NCBI GenBank assembly: GCA_026545225.1
Contig: CM048852.1
Coordinates: forward strand, 13,798,146-13,862,145
Source: Cornus controversa
Taxonomy: Eukaryota > Streptophyta > Magnoliopsida > Cornales > Cornaceae
Length of the DNA stretch: 64,000 bases
Reading direction: 5' to 3'
Positions 48,617 through 59,918 of the stretch are shown piece after piece. The position numbers were made by a program, and so were the translations under genes. Each line of letters begins with the position of its first letter. The first letter of the stretch is position 1. The notes beneath the pieces were generated by a model. The model saw nothing but the letters and a program-made list of their open reading frames with translations. It ran no database searches and was not told the DNA's origin.

Positions 48617-51600
48617 TTCTTCCCCCCTAACAGAGGAATTCCGTCCTCAGAATTCAGCTCATACCTGAAAGAAAAAGCTCTGGATATTTTGTTTTTATCT
48701 CATCCTCCCTTTCCCAAGTGGACTCCGCCTCATTATGGTGGCTCCACTGAACTCGTACTAACGGAATGGTCTTAGAACGAAGGACATGATCCCTACGGTC
48801 AAGAATACAGTAAGGCTGCTCCACATATGTTGCATCTGGCTGCAACTCAATCTCTCCTACCTCAATGTGCTGGTAAGTATCCTCATCTCTAAGGAACTTC
48901 CGTAACATGGAAACATGAAAAACATTGTGCACCCTGTGCATCGTGTCTGGTAATGACAGTCTATAGGCTACCGCTCCAACTCTGTCGGTAATCATAAAGG
49001 GACCTACAAAACGAGGTGCCAGCTTCCCTTTCCTTCCAAACCTCATAACCCCCTTCATGGGAGAAACCTTGAGTAGGACCTGATCCCCCACTTTGAACTC
49101 TAGTGCACGAGTTCTTCGGTCAGCATAACTCTTCTGTCTGCTCTGTGCAGTCCGCATACGGTCTCTAATAAGGGCAACCTTTTCTGAGGTGTCCCTAATG
49201 AACTCTGGGCCCAAAAACCTGTTCTCTCCAACTTCCAACCAGCAAACTGGCGATCTACATGGTCGACCGTATAGAGCCTCAAATGGTGCCATACCAATAG
49301 TCTTTTGGTAACTATTGTTATAAGCAAACTCAACCAATGGCAAATAACTCTCCCAATTGCCCTTGAAGTCGAGTATACATGCTCGCAACATATCCTCCAA
49401 AATTTGATTAACCCTCTCAGTCTGACCATCGATCTGAGGGTGATAAGCTGTACTGAGGTGCAGAGCCGTACCCATCGCTAGCTGAAAGCTCTCCCAAAAC
49501 CCTGAAACAAAACTCGGATCTCTATCCGATATAATGGACAAAGGCACACTGTGAAGCTTCACTATCTCTGCGATGTAAAGCTTTGCGTATTGCTCTGAGG
49601 TGTAACTCGAGCGAACTGGCAAGAAATGTGCTGATTTCGTTAATCTGTCCACTATCACCCAAATAGAATCATGATTTCGCTGTGAGGTGGGAAGTCCCAC
49701 AATGAAATCCATGGAGATGCTTTCCCATTTCCATTCTGGTATAGGCAGTGGTTGCAAAGAACCCGGTGGTCTTTGATGATCAATCTTGATCATTTGACAT
49801 GTGCTACACTTAGAGACAAATATAGCGATGTCCTTCTTCATGCCTGCCCACCAAAACTGTCGTTTCATGTCTTGGTACATTTTATCCCCTCCCGGGTGTA
49901 CCGAAAACTGAGAACTGTGAGCCTCACCCATCACTGCCTTCCTCAAGTCCTCATTGTGAGGAACCACCAATCGCCCCTTGTACCTCAATCCTCCATCTCT
50001 ACCCACTGTATAAAATGGTACCTCTCCAGATTTCAACTCGGTCACCTTTTCTACGCACTGTGGGTCAGTAAACTGCTCTGTGATTACCCTTCGTATGATC
50101 GTAGGTGTAACCACCACGCATGCTACAAAGGCATCAGCTAACGCATCAACACTGCTCAACTCATTCCACTCTGCTTTGAATAGAGCCGATAAACTAACAT
50201 AGGGTCGGCGACTAAGTGCATCAGCTACTACATTCGCTTTCCCTGGGTGGTACTGGATGGAAAAATGATAGTCTTTCACAAATTCCAACCACCTACGCTG
50301 TCTCATATTCAGCTCCTTCTGTGAAAATAGATACTGCAGACTCTTATGGTCACTAAATAATCTGAAGGTCTCACCCAAAAGGTAATGTCTCCAAATCCTC
50401 AAAGCAAAAACCACAGCTGCCAATTCCAGATCATGCGTCGGGTAATTAAGCTCATGAGGTTTAAGCTTACGTGACGCATATGATATCGGTCTCTCCTTCT
50501 GCGTCAGTACACATCCCAAACCCTGTAGTGACGCGTCAGTATACACCAAGTACTCAACGCCGCTCTGAGGAGTGGCTAGAACTGGTGCAGTAGTCAACCT
50601 GGTCTTCAACTCGTCAAACGCCGCCTGACATAAGTCATCCCAAATGAAAGGCACACCCTTCTTGGTGAGATGGGTAAGCGGGCCAGCAATCTTAGAGAAG
50701 CCCTGAATAAACCGGCGATAATAACCAGCCAACCCAAGAAAGCTGCGAATCTCTGAAGGTGAGGTAGGTTGTCCCCACTCCAGAACCGCTGACACTTTAC
50801 TTGGATCAACTGCTATCCCTTTCTCAGATACTACGTGGCCCAAGAACTTCACCTCTCTTTGCCAGAACTCACATTTCTCAAATTTTGCATACAACTGATG
50901 ATCTCTCAGTGTCTGCAAGACGATACCAAGGTGTCTGGCATGATCCTCCTCTGACCTAGAGTAAACCAGAATGTCATCAATAAAAACAATAACAAACTGG
51001 TCCAAGTAAGCCCTGAACACTCTATTCATCAGGTCCATAAAAACAGCTGGGGCATTTGTTAACCCAAAAGGCATAACCCGAAACTCGTACGACCCATATC
51101 TGGTAAGGAAAGCTGTCTTCGGTACATCCTGCTCCCTAACTCGGAGTTGATGATACCCGGATCTCAAATCTATCTTCGAGAAATAGGTGGCTCCTCTTAA
51201 CTGATCGAATAGATCATCAATCCTAGGTAACGGGTACTTGTTGCGGATTGTGACCTTATTCAATTCTCTGTAGTCAATGCAAAGACGAAGAGATCCATCC
51301 TTCTTCTTCACAAACAACACTGGTGCTCCCCACGGTGAAGTACTCCTGCGAATAAATTTTTGACTAAGCAGTTGCTGAATCTGATCCCTCAACTCCCTCA
51401 TTTCCACAGGAGCCATCCTATATGGAGCTCTAGCAATAGGTCTGGTACCTGGAGCTAAGTCTATCACAAAATCTATCTCACGACTAGGTGGTAACCCTGG
51501 AATCTCCTGAAACACATCCTGATAGTCTCGCACCACAGGAATAGAATCTAAAGACACTGTGGTTCCTTCCGGAGACTCTTCACTGATAAAGAACAAGTGC

Positions 51601-53388
51601 GTACTAGACCCTCCCTTTGATTGCGGCATAGCAATCAAGTACATTTCTTGACCCGGTATAGCAAAAACAATTGCCTTATCGTGGCAATTAACCTGAGCAT
51701 GGTAGTGTGATAACCAGTCCATCCCGAGTATAACATCATATGATTGCATATCTAAAACCAATAAATCTGCCAAGAATCTGAGTCTGCCAATGTCTATAGG
51801 GACCTGACTACCCTGTTCTCGTAGAACTGTACTAGCTCCCAATGGCGTAGATATAGTGAGTGAAGAAGTACATAACTGAATATCTAATCCGGATAAACTA
51901 GCAAATGCTCTAGATACAAAGGAATGTGATGCACCAGTATCAAATAAAATACGACCCACTCTACCATTGATAGGAAACATACCCTCTATAGCTTGAGGAG
52001 CCCGTACATCACAGGGCATCACATTGTAGACTCTCCCGTAATGCATCTGTGGTCCAGGTTGCCCTGCAGGTGGCGGTGGTGCAGGTAGAGCTGGACGATG
52101 CTGTGCCTGTACCTGTGGAATCTGTGGTACTGGTAAAGGTGGTTGCTGTCCCTGCCTCTGCTGACCAGGTGGTCTCTGATTGTTGTTAGGACAATACCTA
52201 GCTGAATGCCCCGGCTCACCACAACTATAACAGTTTCCATTAAACCCACCGGTAGACCTCCTGAACTGATTTCCATGTTGTTGACCACGACCTGCCTGTG
52301 GTACCCCACTGTGCCTCCTATGAGTAGAGGTTCCCCCTCTCTGAGCATCACTGTTGGGTCTGTGTCGCTTCCATGGTTGTTGCCCCGAATGACTGCCCCT
52401 CTCAAAGTGTCTACCCCCATTTCCATTCCTTCTTTCCACTGTCTGACCAGTGAATTCTCTGTCAGGTCGTTTATCTGTCTGTCCTTTCCTGAAATCTTTT
52501 CTCGACTGGCAGTGTTGCAATGCAGCATCCACTACCTGGGCATATGTGGTGTAAGCTGGACATCCCAGAAGGACCTGTTGAATAGGCCAGATTAACCCAT
52601 TCACAAAACATCGCAGCTTCTTGTCTTCGGTGTCCACCTCCTCAGGTGCAAACAGTGATAAGTTAATAAATTCTTGTTCATATGCTGCCACAGTTCTGTC
52701 CCCCTGCTGTAACCCGAGAAATTCCCTCTTTTTAGCTGCCCTCACTGCATACGGGAAGTACTTAGCATCAAAGCGAACCTGAAACTCTGCATAAGTGAAC
52801 ATGGTCCGCTGTTCCGGTGTAGTCACCGACTCCCACCACTGCAATGCATTTCCCACTAGCTTAAATGTAGCTAGCATCTGTTTCTGTACCTCAGTGCATG
52901 TAACCATACGAAGATGACGCTCAATATCTTTCCTCCACTGATACGCCTCAGTGACCTCCGTAGACCCTGAAAACTCCGGCGGATTCCCTTTTGTGAAGGA
53001 ATCACGTACCCTCTCCCAAGTGTTGGGCTGCTCCACAGGTAATGGAACCTGTGCCATCTGCTGTGGCTGCTGAGGTGGCTGCTGATTCTGAAGAGCAGTC
53101 GCCACTCCGGCAGCTACAGCCTGCGCTATAATGGTTACCAAGTCGGGAGGAATCTCTGCATCTCCACCCTGAGCATTACCCTGACCTAGAATATCATTCA
53201 CATTCCTCCTTCTACGGGGTGGCATCTGTAGAGGAAATAGATAAACATCAATACCGTTGAGGATAGATTAAAATACTATGAACTCTATGTTTAGAATCCT
53301 ATTTATCAGAATACACAAAGCGGAAGATACCCTACGATAGACCCTTAAAACCCGAGGACACTTGAACCTGGAATGCTTTGATACCAAA
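48617..53388 (-). mobile_element. Element B internal region: chromovirus (Tekay/Del-like), looks whole
   Basis: Between the polypurine tract (48,617-48,630, GGGGGG core on the minus strand) and a primer-binding site for initiator Met tRNA (53,370-53,388, TTTGGTATCAAAGC) lies one long gag-pol frame. Together with the LTRs at 45,628-48,616 and 53,389-55,581 it forms a minus-strand chromovirus. Long LTRs, this primer site and a C-terminal chromodomain point to the Tekay/Del group. The internal region looks whole, so it is probably the youngest coding part of the window. Confidence 0.85.
48654..53225 (-). CDS. Chromovirus gag-pol polyprotein, unbroken frame
   Basis: One frame of 1,523 codons from an ATG at 53,225. 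Approximate layout: gag core at residues 75-235 ([17 protein letters not shown]), basic Gln/Arg/Gly linker, zinc knuckle [14 protein letters not shown] near 330, protease with FDTGAS near 425, reverse transcriptase about 590-780 ([29 protein letters not shown] near 752), RNase H about 870-990 ([10 protein letters not shown]), integrase about 1,080-1,390 with its HHCC finger ([15 protein letters not shown]) and core ([10 protein letters not shown]), and a chromodomain-like end about 1,465-1,515 ([19 protein letters not shown]). Length and order fit the Tekay/Del family. As a family, the product makes the particle, copies the RNA and integrates it, and the chromodomain guides it to silent chromatin. 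Confidence 0.9.
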   Translation of the reverse strand: MPPRRRRNVNDILGQGNAQGGDAEIPPDLVTIIAQAVAAGVATALQNQQPPQQPQQMAQVPLPVEQPNTWERVRDSFTKGNPPEFSGSTEVTEAYQWRKDIERHLRMVTCTEVQKQMLATFKLVGNALQWWESVTTPEQRTMFTYAEFQVRFDAKYFPYAVRAAKKREFLGLQQGDRTVAAYEQEFINLSLFAPEEVDTEDKKLRCFVNGLIWPIQQVLLGCPAYTTYAQVVDAALQHCQSRKDFRKGQTDKRPDREFTGQTVERRNGNGGRHFERGSHSGQQPWKRHRPNSDAQRGGTSTHRRHSGVPQAGRGQQHGNQFRRSTGGFNGNCYSCGEPGHSARYCPNNNQRPPGQQRQGQQPPLPVPQIPQVQAQHRPALPAPPPPAGQPGPQMHYGRVYNVMPCDVRAPQAIEGMFPINGRVGRILFDTGASHSFVSRAFASLSGLDIQLCTSSLTISTPLGASTVLREQGSQVPIDIGRLRFLADLLVLDMQSYDVILGMDWLSHYHAQVNCHDKAIVFAIPGQEMYLIAMPQSKGGSSTHLFFISEESPEGTTVSLDSIPVVRDYQDVFQEIPGLPPSREIDFVIDLAPGTRPIARAPYRMAPVEMRELRDQIQQLLSQKFIRRSTSPWGAPVLFVKKKDGSLRLCIDYRELNKVTIRNKYPLPRIDDLFDQLRGATYFSKIDLRSGYHQLRVREQDVPKTAFLTRYGSYEFRVMPFGLTNAPAVFMDLMNRVFRAYLDQFVIVFIDDILVYSRSEEDHARHLGIVLQTLRDHQLYAKFEKCEFWQREVKFLGHVVSEKGIAVDPSKVSAVLEWGQPTSPSEIRSFLGLAGYYRRFIQGFSKIAGPLTHLTKKGVPFIWDDLCQAAFDELKTRLTTAPVLATPQSGVEYLVYTDASLQGLGCVLTQKERPISYASRKLKPHELNYPTHDLELAAVVFALRIWRHYLLGETFRLFSDHKSLQYLFSQKELNMRQRRWLEFVKDYHFSIQYHPGKANVVADALSRRPYVSLSALFKAEWNELSSVDALADAFVACVVVTPTIIRRVITEQFTDPQCVEKVTELKSGEVPFYTVGRDGGLRYKGRLVVPHNEDLRKAVMGEAHSSQFSVHPGGDKMYQDMKRQFWWAGMKKDIAIFVSKCSTCQMIKIDHQRPPGSLQPLPIPEWKWESISMDFIVGLPTSQRNHDSIWVIVDRLTKSAHFLPVRSSYTSEQYAKLYIAEIVKLHSVPLSIISDRDPSFVSGFWESFQLAMGTALHLSTAYHPQIDGQTERVNQILEDMLRACILDFKGNWESYLPLVEFAYNNSYQKTIGMAPFEALYGRPCRSPVCWLEVGENRFLGPEFIRDTSEKVALIRDRMRTAQSRQKSYADRRTRALEFKVGDQVLLKVSPMKGVMRFGRKGKLAPRFVGPFMITDRVGAVAYRLSLPDTMHRVHNVFHVSMLRKFLRDEDTYQHIEVGEIELQPDATYVEQPYCILDRRDHVLRSKTIPLVRVQWSHHNEAESTWEREDEIKTKYPELFLSGMS

Positions 53389-55581
53389 TGAAATACCCCC
53401 CAGAAAATTTCGCGCATGAGGTGGCCAGTCTCATACACAAAACCTGAGGAATATTAACCACTGATAGCAACAAGCATAGATGCAAAGGACAGAAATAGAA
53501 AAATTGCTAAAAGCTTAATAGAAATCCCATTGAATTAAAATAAATTGATAAATAAATCATTCAATTCTGGTAATACAATTTGGAAGTCCCGTAACCCAAG
53601 GACCCCTTAACCAGAAAGAAATAAAAGTTCAACACTTAAATTAAAATCCAAAACCAAAACCTCTAAATGAGTTCATAGTTTTATTCCTGAAGAAAATGTA
53701 GATTCCTACCCTGAGGCTGGTGAGAGTAGATGTCTGTCACAGCCCAACCCTAGTACTCTATCCTCGCGGGGGAAACTGCTTGGGACCTGAAATATCAACA
53801 AAGTGGGTTAAACCCACGAGCAAGTTCTATCTACTACATCCCAATCAGAGAATTAATATACATACCCTCAATGTGAGGGACACAATAGATAAATATACGT
53901 TCAACCCCTCAGTTTATTCCTTATTTAGTTCATACTTTTAAAGATACAATTCATCTCATATATTTCCTCAACAACCCTTACAATGTAAAAATGATCCCCT
54001 TCTTTATGTTCACAAATCAAGATACACATGTATGTATTTTATGAAATCTATGCAATCATGATATGTCGATTATGATGCATGTATACATTAATAGGGATGG
54101 GCGATCCTGACACGCCGGGCAATCCTTACATGCCAAATAAAATATAGATACCTTATTAGGTATGGGCGATCCTGACACGCCGGGCAATCCTTACATGCCA
54201 AATAAAAATATAGATACCTTATTAGGTATGGGCGATCCTGACACGCCGGGCAATCCTTACATGCCAAATAAAATTACAAATGCATTCCCAATATGAAATA
54301 ATAAATAAACAAGATGTATTATGACTTTTAATTTTGCACAGACTATCCATTTGAACTATCAGCTATGCAATTATCCCCATATAACAAATCATTCACAAGT
54401 GAACCTAAATCAAGTATCCCATGAGCATTTATATATATAATAAGCACAATTGATGTGCTCCAAACAACTTAACTCCCATTAGAGGAAACCATTACTCAAA
54501 CCAACCTCCAATGCACTCAAATCTCTGAGGGGATCTAAACATACTTTTACCTAGGTTTCTGGGCCTATTTCACTTCTAAGAACACTAAGAAAATATTCTG
54601 GAATTTTCTGTAATTTAAAAATATTTTTAATAAACCAAAGAAGGTGAAAAACCAACTTTTAGGCACTTTAAAAATTAATTGAACATCAAGGGAAGCTCAA
54701 GTCGAGGTGAAAATTTAAACCCAAGGTCATTTAATCTCTACACAGTTACAGAAAAATTTAGGGAATTTTTTGGAATTTCAGAAGTATTTTCTAAAATTAC
54801 AAAAAGGGAAAAACCCAGCTTTTTGACACTTTAAAATTCAATTGAGCAACAAGGAAAGATCATTTTGAGTTGAAACTTTAAACCCAAGTGTATTTAACCT
54901 CCAAAGAGTTACAGTAAAAATTTGGGAATTTTTGGAGTTGTAAGAGTATTTTCTAAAATTACAAAACAGGAAAAAGACAGCTTTTGGGTACTTTTAAAAA
55001 TTAATTGGTCAACAAGGGAAAAGTGTTTTGAGTTGAAAATTTAAAATTAAGTGTATTTAATCTCCAATATCATACAGTAAAATTTTCAGAATTTTTGGAA
55101 CCATGAAAGTATTTTTAAAAAATGATTTTTCAAATTTTCAAGTTTTTCCAAAAATTTCAAAAATTCAAAAAAAATATCAAAATATATCGGAATGGGCCCA
55201 AAGTGGACCCAGGGGTGGGCCCCCGCGAGTGGGGCCCAAATATATTTTTCCCGGCGCCGGCCCCACGCGCCGGCACGCGCCGGCCAGGCGCGTGGGGAAG
55301 CCCCTGCGCTGGGGCTTCTTCCCCAGCGCGCCCAGCAGCGCGCACAGCGCGCTGCCGGCGACTTCCCGGCGACGGTCCGGCCTCCTCCGGCCACCGTTCG
55401 CCTCCATTTTTGCGCCATTCTTCTCCTCTCGACGCCGTCTACGTATTGGTGCAAAAAGCCCCATCCGAAACAACCCGAATCAAAAACCCCCAATTCACAA
55501 GTTCTAGGGTTCTTCGCAAAATTCAAAAATTTAAAACCCAATAAATTCACGATCTGTTTTCCTAAGGATTTAGAGTTGTTT
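53389..55581 (-). repeat. 5' LTR of element B, meeting the TRIM array
   Basis: The LTR end GGGGGGTATTTCA abuts the primer site at 53,388. The copy is traceable in minus orientation up to 55,581, where TRIM sequence begins. It holds three minisatellite units (54,095-54,275), the 150-bp type repeats (54,640-55,030) and the GC-rich block (55,250-55,385). Bases 54,990-55,581 are nearly identical to 47,235-47,836 of the shared LTR, apart from about 20 bases of length difference in the CCGGCG-rich block. That fits a recent insertion of B. Confidence 0.82.
54095..54275. repeat. LTR minisatellite in the 5' LTR of element B
   Basis: Three units of about 66-67 bases with GGGCGATCCTGACACGCC and GGGCAATCCTTACATGCC modules. 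Only the longer unit type is present here. Confidence 0.85.
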
Positions 55582-56392
55582 GGACGGGTGTGAGTGGGCG
55601 GGTGCATAGACAGACACTGGGCTGAGCTACCACACTGACAGGGTACAGGGTGCTCAATCCCACATCGCCTGGGTGTGGAAAAGGGGATGTGCTTATATGT
55701 AGTATGTTCTCTTCAAATGGTATGAGGCCTTTTGGGGTAAACCCAAGAGCAAAACCGTGCGGGCTCAGGCCCAAAGCGGACAATATCATACCATGTGTTG
55801 GAGCGGGGTATTACAATTGATTGTAGTAACCCTTGTGGACGGGTGTGAGTGGGCGGGTGCATAGACAGACACTGGGCTGAGCTACCACACTGACAGGGTA
55901 CAGGGTGCTCAATCCCACATCGCCTGGGTGTGGAAAAGGGGATGTGCTTATATGTAGTATGTTCTCTTCAAATGGTATGAGGCCTTTTGGGGTAAACCCA
56001 AGAGCAAAACCGTGCGGGCTCAGGCCCAAAGCGGACAATATCATACCATGTGTTGGAGCGGGGTATTACAATTGGTATCAGAGCCTGAACCCAGCCGGAA
56101 GAAGTGTGCCGACGAGGACGTCGGGCCTCGTAGGGGGGTGGATTGTAGTAACCCTTGTGGACGGGTGTGAGTGGGCGGGTGCATAGACAGACACTGGGCT
56201 GAGCTACCACACTGACAGGGTACAGGGTGCTCAATCCCACATCGCCTGGGTGTGGAAAAGGGGATGTGCTTATATGTAGTATGTTCTCTTCAAATGGTAT
56301 GAGGCCTTTTGGGGTAAACCCAAGAGCAAAACCGTGCGGGCTCAGGCCCAAAGCGGACAATATCATACCATGTGTTGGAGCGGGGTATTACA
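55581..56392 (+). mobile_element. TRIM array: three LTRs with a 73-bp internal domain
   Basis: A 249-base LTR beginning TGTAGTAACCCTTGTGGACG and ending GAGCGGGGTATTACA occurs at 55,822-56,070 and 56,144-56,392, with a further copy at about 55,581-55,815. Between the last two lies only 73 bases, with a primer-binding site TGGTATCAGAGC (56,074-56,085) and a polypurine tract GTAGGGGGGTGGAT (56,130-56,143). A 6-base spacer separates the first two. That is the layout of terminal-repeat retrotransposons in miniature, which encode nothing and depend on other elements. LTR phrases such as GCCCAAAGCGGACAATATC are, as I recall, widespread in plant TRIMs. The LTR copies appear identical or nearly so. 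Confidence 0.85.
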
Positions 56393-58504
56393 GTTATTAT
56401 TATTATTATTTTTTTTTTTAGTTATTTAGTTTTTAGAAAAATAATAATAATAATAATAGAATAAAAATGATTAGGACAAAAGATAAGAAACTAGGGTTTC
56501 TGCCGTTTGCATTACGCACAAAAATCAGGAGCGTAAACGAAAGAGATAAGGAGTTCGGGTGAACGAGTGTTTGAATCGTCAAAGAGGCAAGTTTGATTCT
56601 TCTCTTCCCCTTTGAATCCGTATGCATAGTCTAGGTTTGAGGATTGTGTTTATTTTGGAAATTTGTATATAATTGTATGTTTTTTTTCTCTGTTGATAAA
56701 TTTTGTGAGAATTAATTATGCTAATTGTATAGACATGTTGCTAGAAATTTGTATGCATTTAATTATGAAATTAAATGATTTTGCATGCTAAGAATAATTC
56801 TGTGAATTAAACATTAGGATTTTGGAGTTTTAGTACTATTTTAGAGTATTTTTGCATATGTATATACATGTATATATGATTGTATAGGCGGGTGTATATA
56901 TATACGAACATGAAATTTGGGTCTACTGTGTTTATCAGTTTTGAGAGATTTTGTTCCGATTAAAAGGTAGATCTTACTTCCTAGAACAATCCTTGAAAGT
57001 TTCGTTATGAACCGTTGGGTAGATTGACGGGAAATTGAGTTTAAAATTTTAGATTTTCGAAACTTGAAATTGGGCGTTTTTGATTTAGTCCGCGAGAGGG
57101 GATAATTTTGGTACCAATACGTAGCTTAGATCGATACGAGTTTAATGGTATATTCATATGCGCGATTCGATGCTCGGAAGTGATTGGAAAGTGATCGGGA
57201 AGCTCGGCCTCCATTGTTGGCCGCTGGAGCTTCAGCCGGGGAAGAAGGAAGAAGAAAGAAAAAAAAAAAAAAGAAGAAAAAAAAAAAGAAAAAGAAAAGG
57301 GGCCACGCCTTCGCCGGCGCGTGGGGGCGCGTGCCGCCGCGCCGGTGGCCGAAAAATTATTTTTGGGGCCCACTCTCGGGGGCCCACCTCTGAGTTCAAT
57401 ATGGGCCCATTCCGAATTGTTTTAATATTTATTTTGTATTTTTGAAATTTTTGAGAAAACTTGAAAATCTGGAAAAATGATTTTTTAAAAATACTTTTAT
57501 AATTCTAAAAATTCCCAAAATTTTATGTCAACTTTCTGGGAGCTTAAGGCACTTGGGGTTTAAATTTCATATCAAAATTATTTACCATTGTCTTTAAATT
57601 AATTTTTAAAGTGTCTAAAAACTGGATTTTTCAGCCTCTTTAATTTTAGAAAATAGTTAGAAATTTCCAAAAATTCCAAAATTTTTACTGTAGCTCTTTG
57701 AAGGCTAAATACACTTGAGTTTAAATTTTCAACTCAAAATGATCTTTCGTTGTTGTTCAATTGATTTTTAAAGTGTCCAAAAGTTGGGTTTTTCACATTC
57801 TGTAATTTTAGAAAATACTTTTATAATCCCAAAAATTCCCAAATTTTTACTGTAATTCTCTGGAGGATATATACACTTCAGTTTAAATTTTCAACTCAAA
57901 ATAATCTTTCCTTGTTATTCAATTTATTTTTAAAGTGTCTAAAAGTTGGATTTTCACCTTCTTTTATTTTTAGAAAATATTTTAAAATTCCAGAAAATTC
58001 TAGAAAAAAATTAGGTAACTCTATAGGATTAAAATGTACTTGGGTTTTAAATTTCATGTCAAAATGAGTCTCCCTTGTGATTGTGTTGGTTGTGAAAGTA
58101 TGCCTCGAATTATGTTTATTTTCTTTTTGCTAGAATAATATTTTTTTAAAATTCTAAAAAATTCTAGGAAATTCCAGCATGATTTAATAGGGTTATTAGC
58201 AGTAGAATATGCCCAGAAACCTATATAAAATTTAGGTTTAGACTCCCTCATATATTTGGGTGCATTGAAGATTGAATTGGGAAATTACTTCTTTAATGGA
58301 TGTTTGAGTTATTTGATTTACTTGAATGTAATTTTATTTAAGGATATAAATGCCCATCAAATACTTGATTATAGTCTACTTGTGAACGATTTATCTTATG
58401 ATGATAATTTAATGTTGGATGATTTGAAATAACGGTTTCTGCAAATTAAATCATAATGCACCTTGTTATTTTGTATTGCATATTGGAATGTATCTATGCA
58501 TTTT

Positions 58505-58750
58505 ATTTTGGCATGTAAGGATTGCCTGGCGTGTCAGGATCGCCCATACCTAATAAGGTATCTATGTATTTTATTTGGCATGTAAGGATTGCCCGGCGTG
58601 TCAGGATCGCCCATACCTAATAAGGTATCTATGTATTTTATTTGGCATGTAAGGATTGCCCGGCGTGTCAGGATCGCCCATACCTAATAAGGTATCTATA
58701 CATTTTATTTGGCGTGTCAGGATCGCCCATATCTAATAAGGTATCTATAC
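58505..58750. repeat. LTR minisatellite in the solo LTR (plus orientation)
   Basis: AAGGTATCT marks recur at 58,555, 58,622, 58,689 and 58,738, giving 67-, 67- and 49-base steps. The same two unit lengths occur in the shared LTR, in opposite orientation. Confidence 0.88.
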
Positions 58751-59605
58751 ATGTATGCATATGTCTTCTTTATTTTGAACTTAAAGAATGTGTTCATTGT
58801 TGGATGATAAGGGTTTGTTGGAACAATGTATAAGATGATTTTACTTCTGAAAACACGAACTAAATAGGAAATGACTAGTATGTATATATCTATACCTATT
58901 AAGGTATCAAAAGATTAAATGATGGCATGTTAGGATTGCTTAAACTTGATATTATTTCATGTTATGTTTATTTCTGCTGAAATTAAGAAATGTGATCACT
59001 TTTGCATAATAAGGATTTGGGTGGAATATTATAATTAATGACTGTCGTTTTGAAAACATGAAACTAGAATAAGAATAGCTTGTATGTTAAATCTATTGTT
59101 TTCGTTTGTGTCCCTTATACTGAGGGTATGTATATTGGTTCTCTGATTGGGATGTAGTAGATAGAACTTGCTCGTGGGTTTAACCCACTTTGTTGATATT
59201 TCAGGTTTCAGACAGGTTTCACTGCAAGGATAGAGTTTTAGGGTTAGTTGTGACAGACATCTACTCTCACCAATCTCAGGGTAGGAATCTATTTTTTTCT
59301 TCAGGAGTAAAACTATGAACTCATTTAGAGGTTTTGATTTTGGATTTCAATTTAAGTATTAAACTTTTGTTCTTTCTGGTTAAGGGGTCCTTGGGTTACG
59401 GGACTTCCAAATTGTACTACCAGAATTTAATTATTTAGTTATCAATTATTTCAATTCAATGGGATTTCTATTCAGCTTTTAGCAATTATTCTATTTCTGT
59501 CTTTTGCATCTATGCTTGTTGCTACCAGTTGTATGTATCTCCCAGGTTTTGTGTATAAGACTGGCCACCTCATGCGCGAAATTTTCTAGGGGGTATTTCA
59601 ACACC

Positions 59606-59815
59606 ACCATTAATATCAGGTTCAATGGTCATTTTATCCACCTCAACCGTACCACTCAACTCCGCACTCCTCATAGTAGCTTCATTACCATGCATATATT
59701 GTAGAAACAAATCACACTCCTGAAGCGAATCAGTATCACAAACAAGAAAACCATGAAAGAAAATCGATCCGCAGACCAAAGCAAACTGACAGAAAATGAC
59801 GAAAGAATGAGTCAA
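59606..59815 (-). pseudogene. LINE ORF1 front part, right piece, with 5' leader beyond
   Basis: From an ATG at 59,815 the frame reads MTHSFVIFCQFALVCGSIFF, then CDTDSLQECDLFLQYMHGNE and GTVEVDKMTIEPDINGG up to the LTR insertion. Bases 59,816-59,868 are the leader, with AGAG repeats shared with the first LINE. The duplicated ACACC at the insertion shows it is one coding stretch split by the LTR element. Confidence 0.6.
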
Positions 59816-59918
59816 ACACAGAAACTAGAGAGAGAGAGAAGCTCTCAACTAACCTATGCTCTGAAACTAAAATAACTGCCAATTAGTGACCATTTACGGG
59901 TATTTTGGTCAAAAATAG

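Larger units (their letters stand above)
39096..59600 (+). mobile_element. Chromovirus-type solo LTR (plus strand), opened by a nested composite (fossil)
   Basis: The LTR starts TGTAATACCCCGAAAAATTT at 39,096 and ends GGGGGTATTTCA at 59,600. ACACC lies on both sides (39,091-39,095 and 59,601-59,605), a 5-bp duplication. Its own sequence is 39,096-39,468 plus 56,398-59,600, about 3.6 kb, and no internal region of its orientation is seen, so it is a solo LTR. It belongs to the same family as the LTRs of elements A and B. Within it are a GC-rich block (57,300-57,350), repeats of about 150 bases (57,480-58,060) and the 67/49-bp minisatellite (58,505-58,750). Confidence 0.8.
36418..59868 (-). mobile_element. 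Second LINE insertion, split by a large nested insertion
   Basis: The 16 bases AAAATAACTGCCAATT stand at 36,402-36,417 and again at 59,869-59,884, which marks one LINE insertion with its poly-A side (T-rich run at 36,418-36,433) on the left. Its pieces are: a 3' tail and zf-RVT/RT tail at 36,434-37,940, a further LINE tail at 37,941-38,849, an ORF1 front part at 38,874-39,095 that resumes at 59,606, and a 5' leader ending near 59,868 whose GAGAGAAGCTCTCAACTAAC matches the first LINE's 5' end at about 36,110. Everything between 39,096 and 59,600 is a later LTR-element insertion. Most of ORF2 and the end of ORF1 are missing, so this copy was already internally shortened. Confidence 0.8.

Noticed and set aside
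55562-56421. Repeated open frames in the TRIM LTRs (such as MILSALGLSPHGFALGF)
   Set aside because: They recur because the 249-base LTR is repeated. TRIMs are non-coding.
39096-59600. A single giant full-length LTR retrotransposon of 20 kb
   Set aside because: The outer sequence is one LTR, not two, and the inner material has its own target duplication and the opposite orientation.
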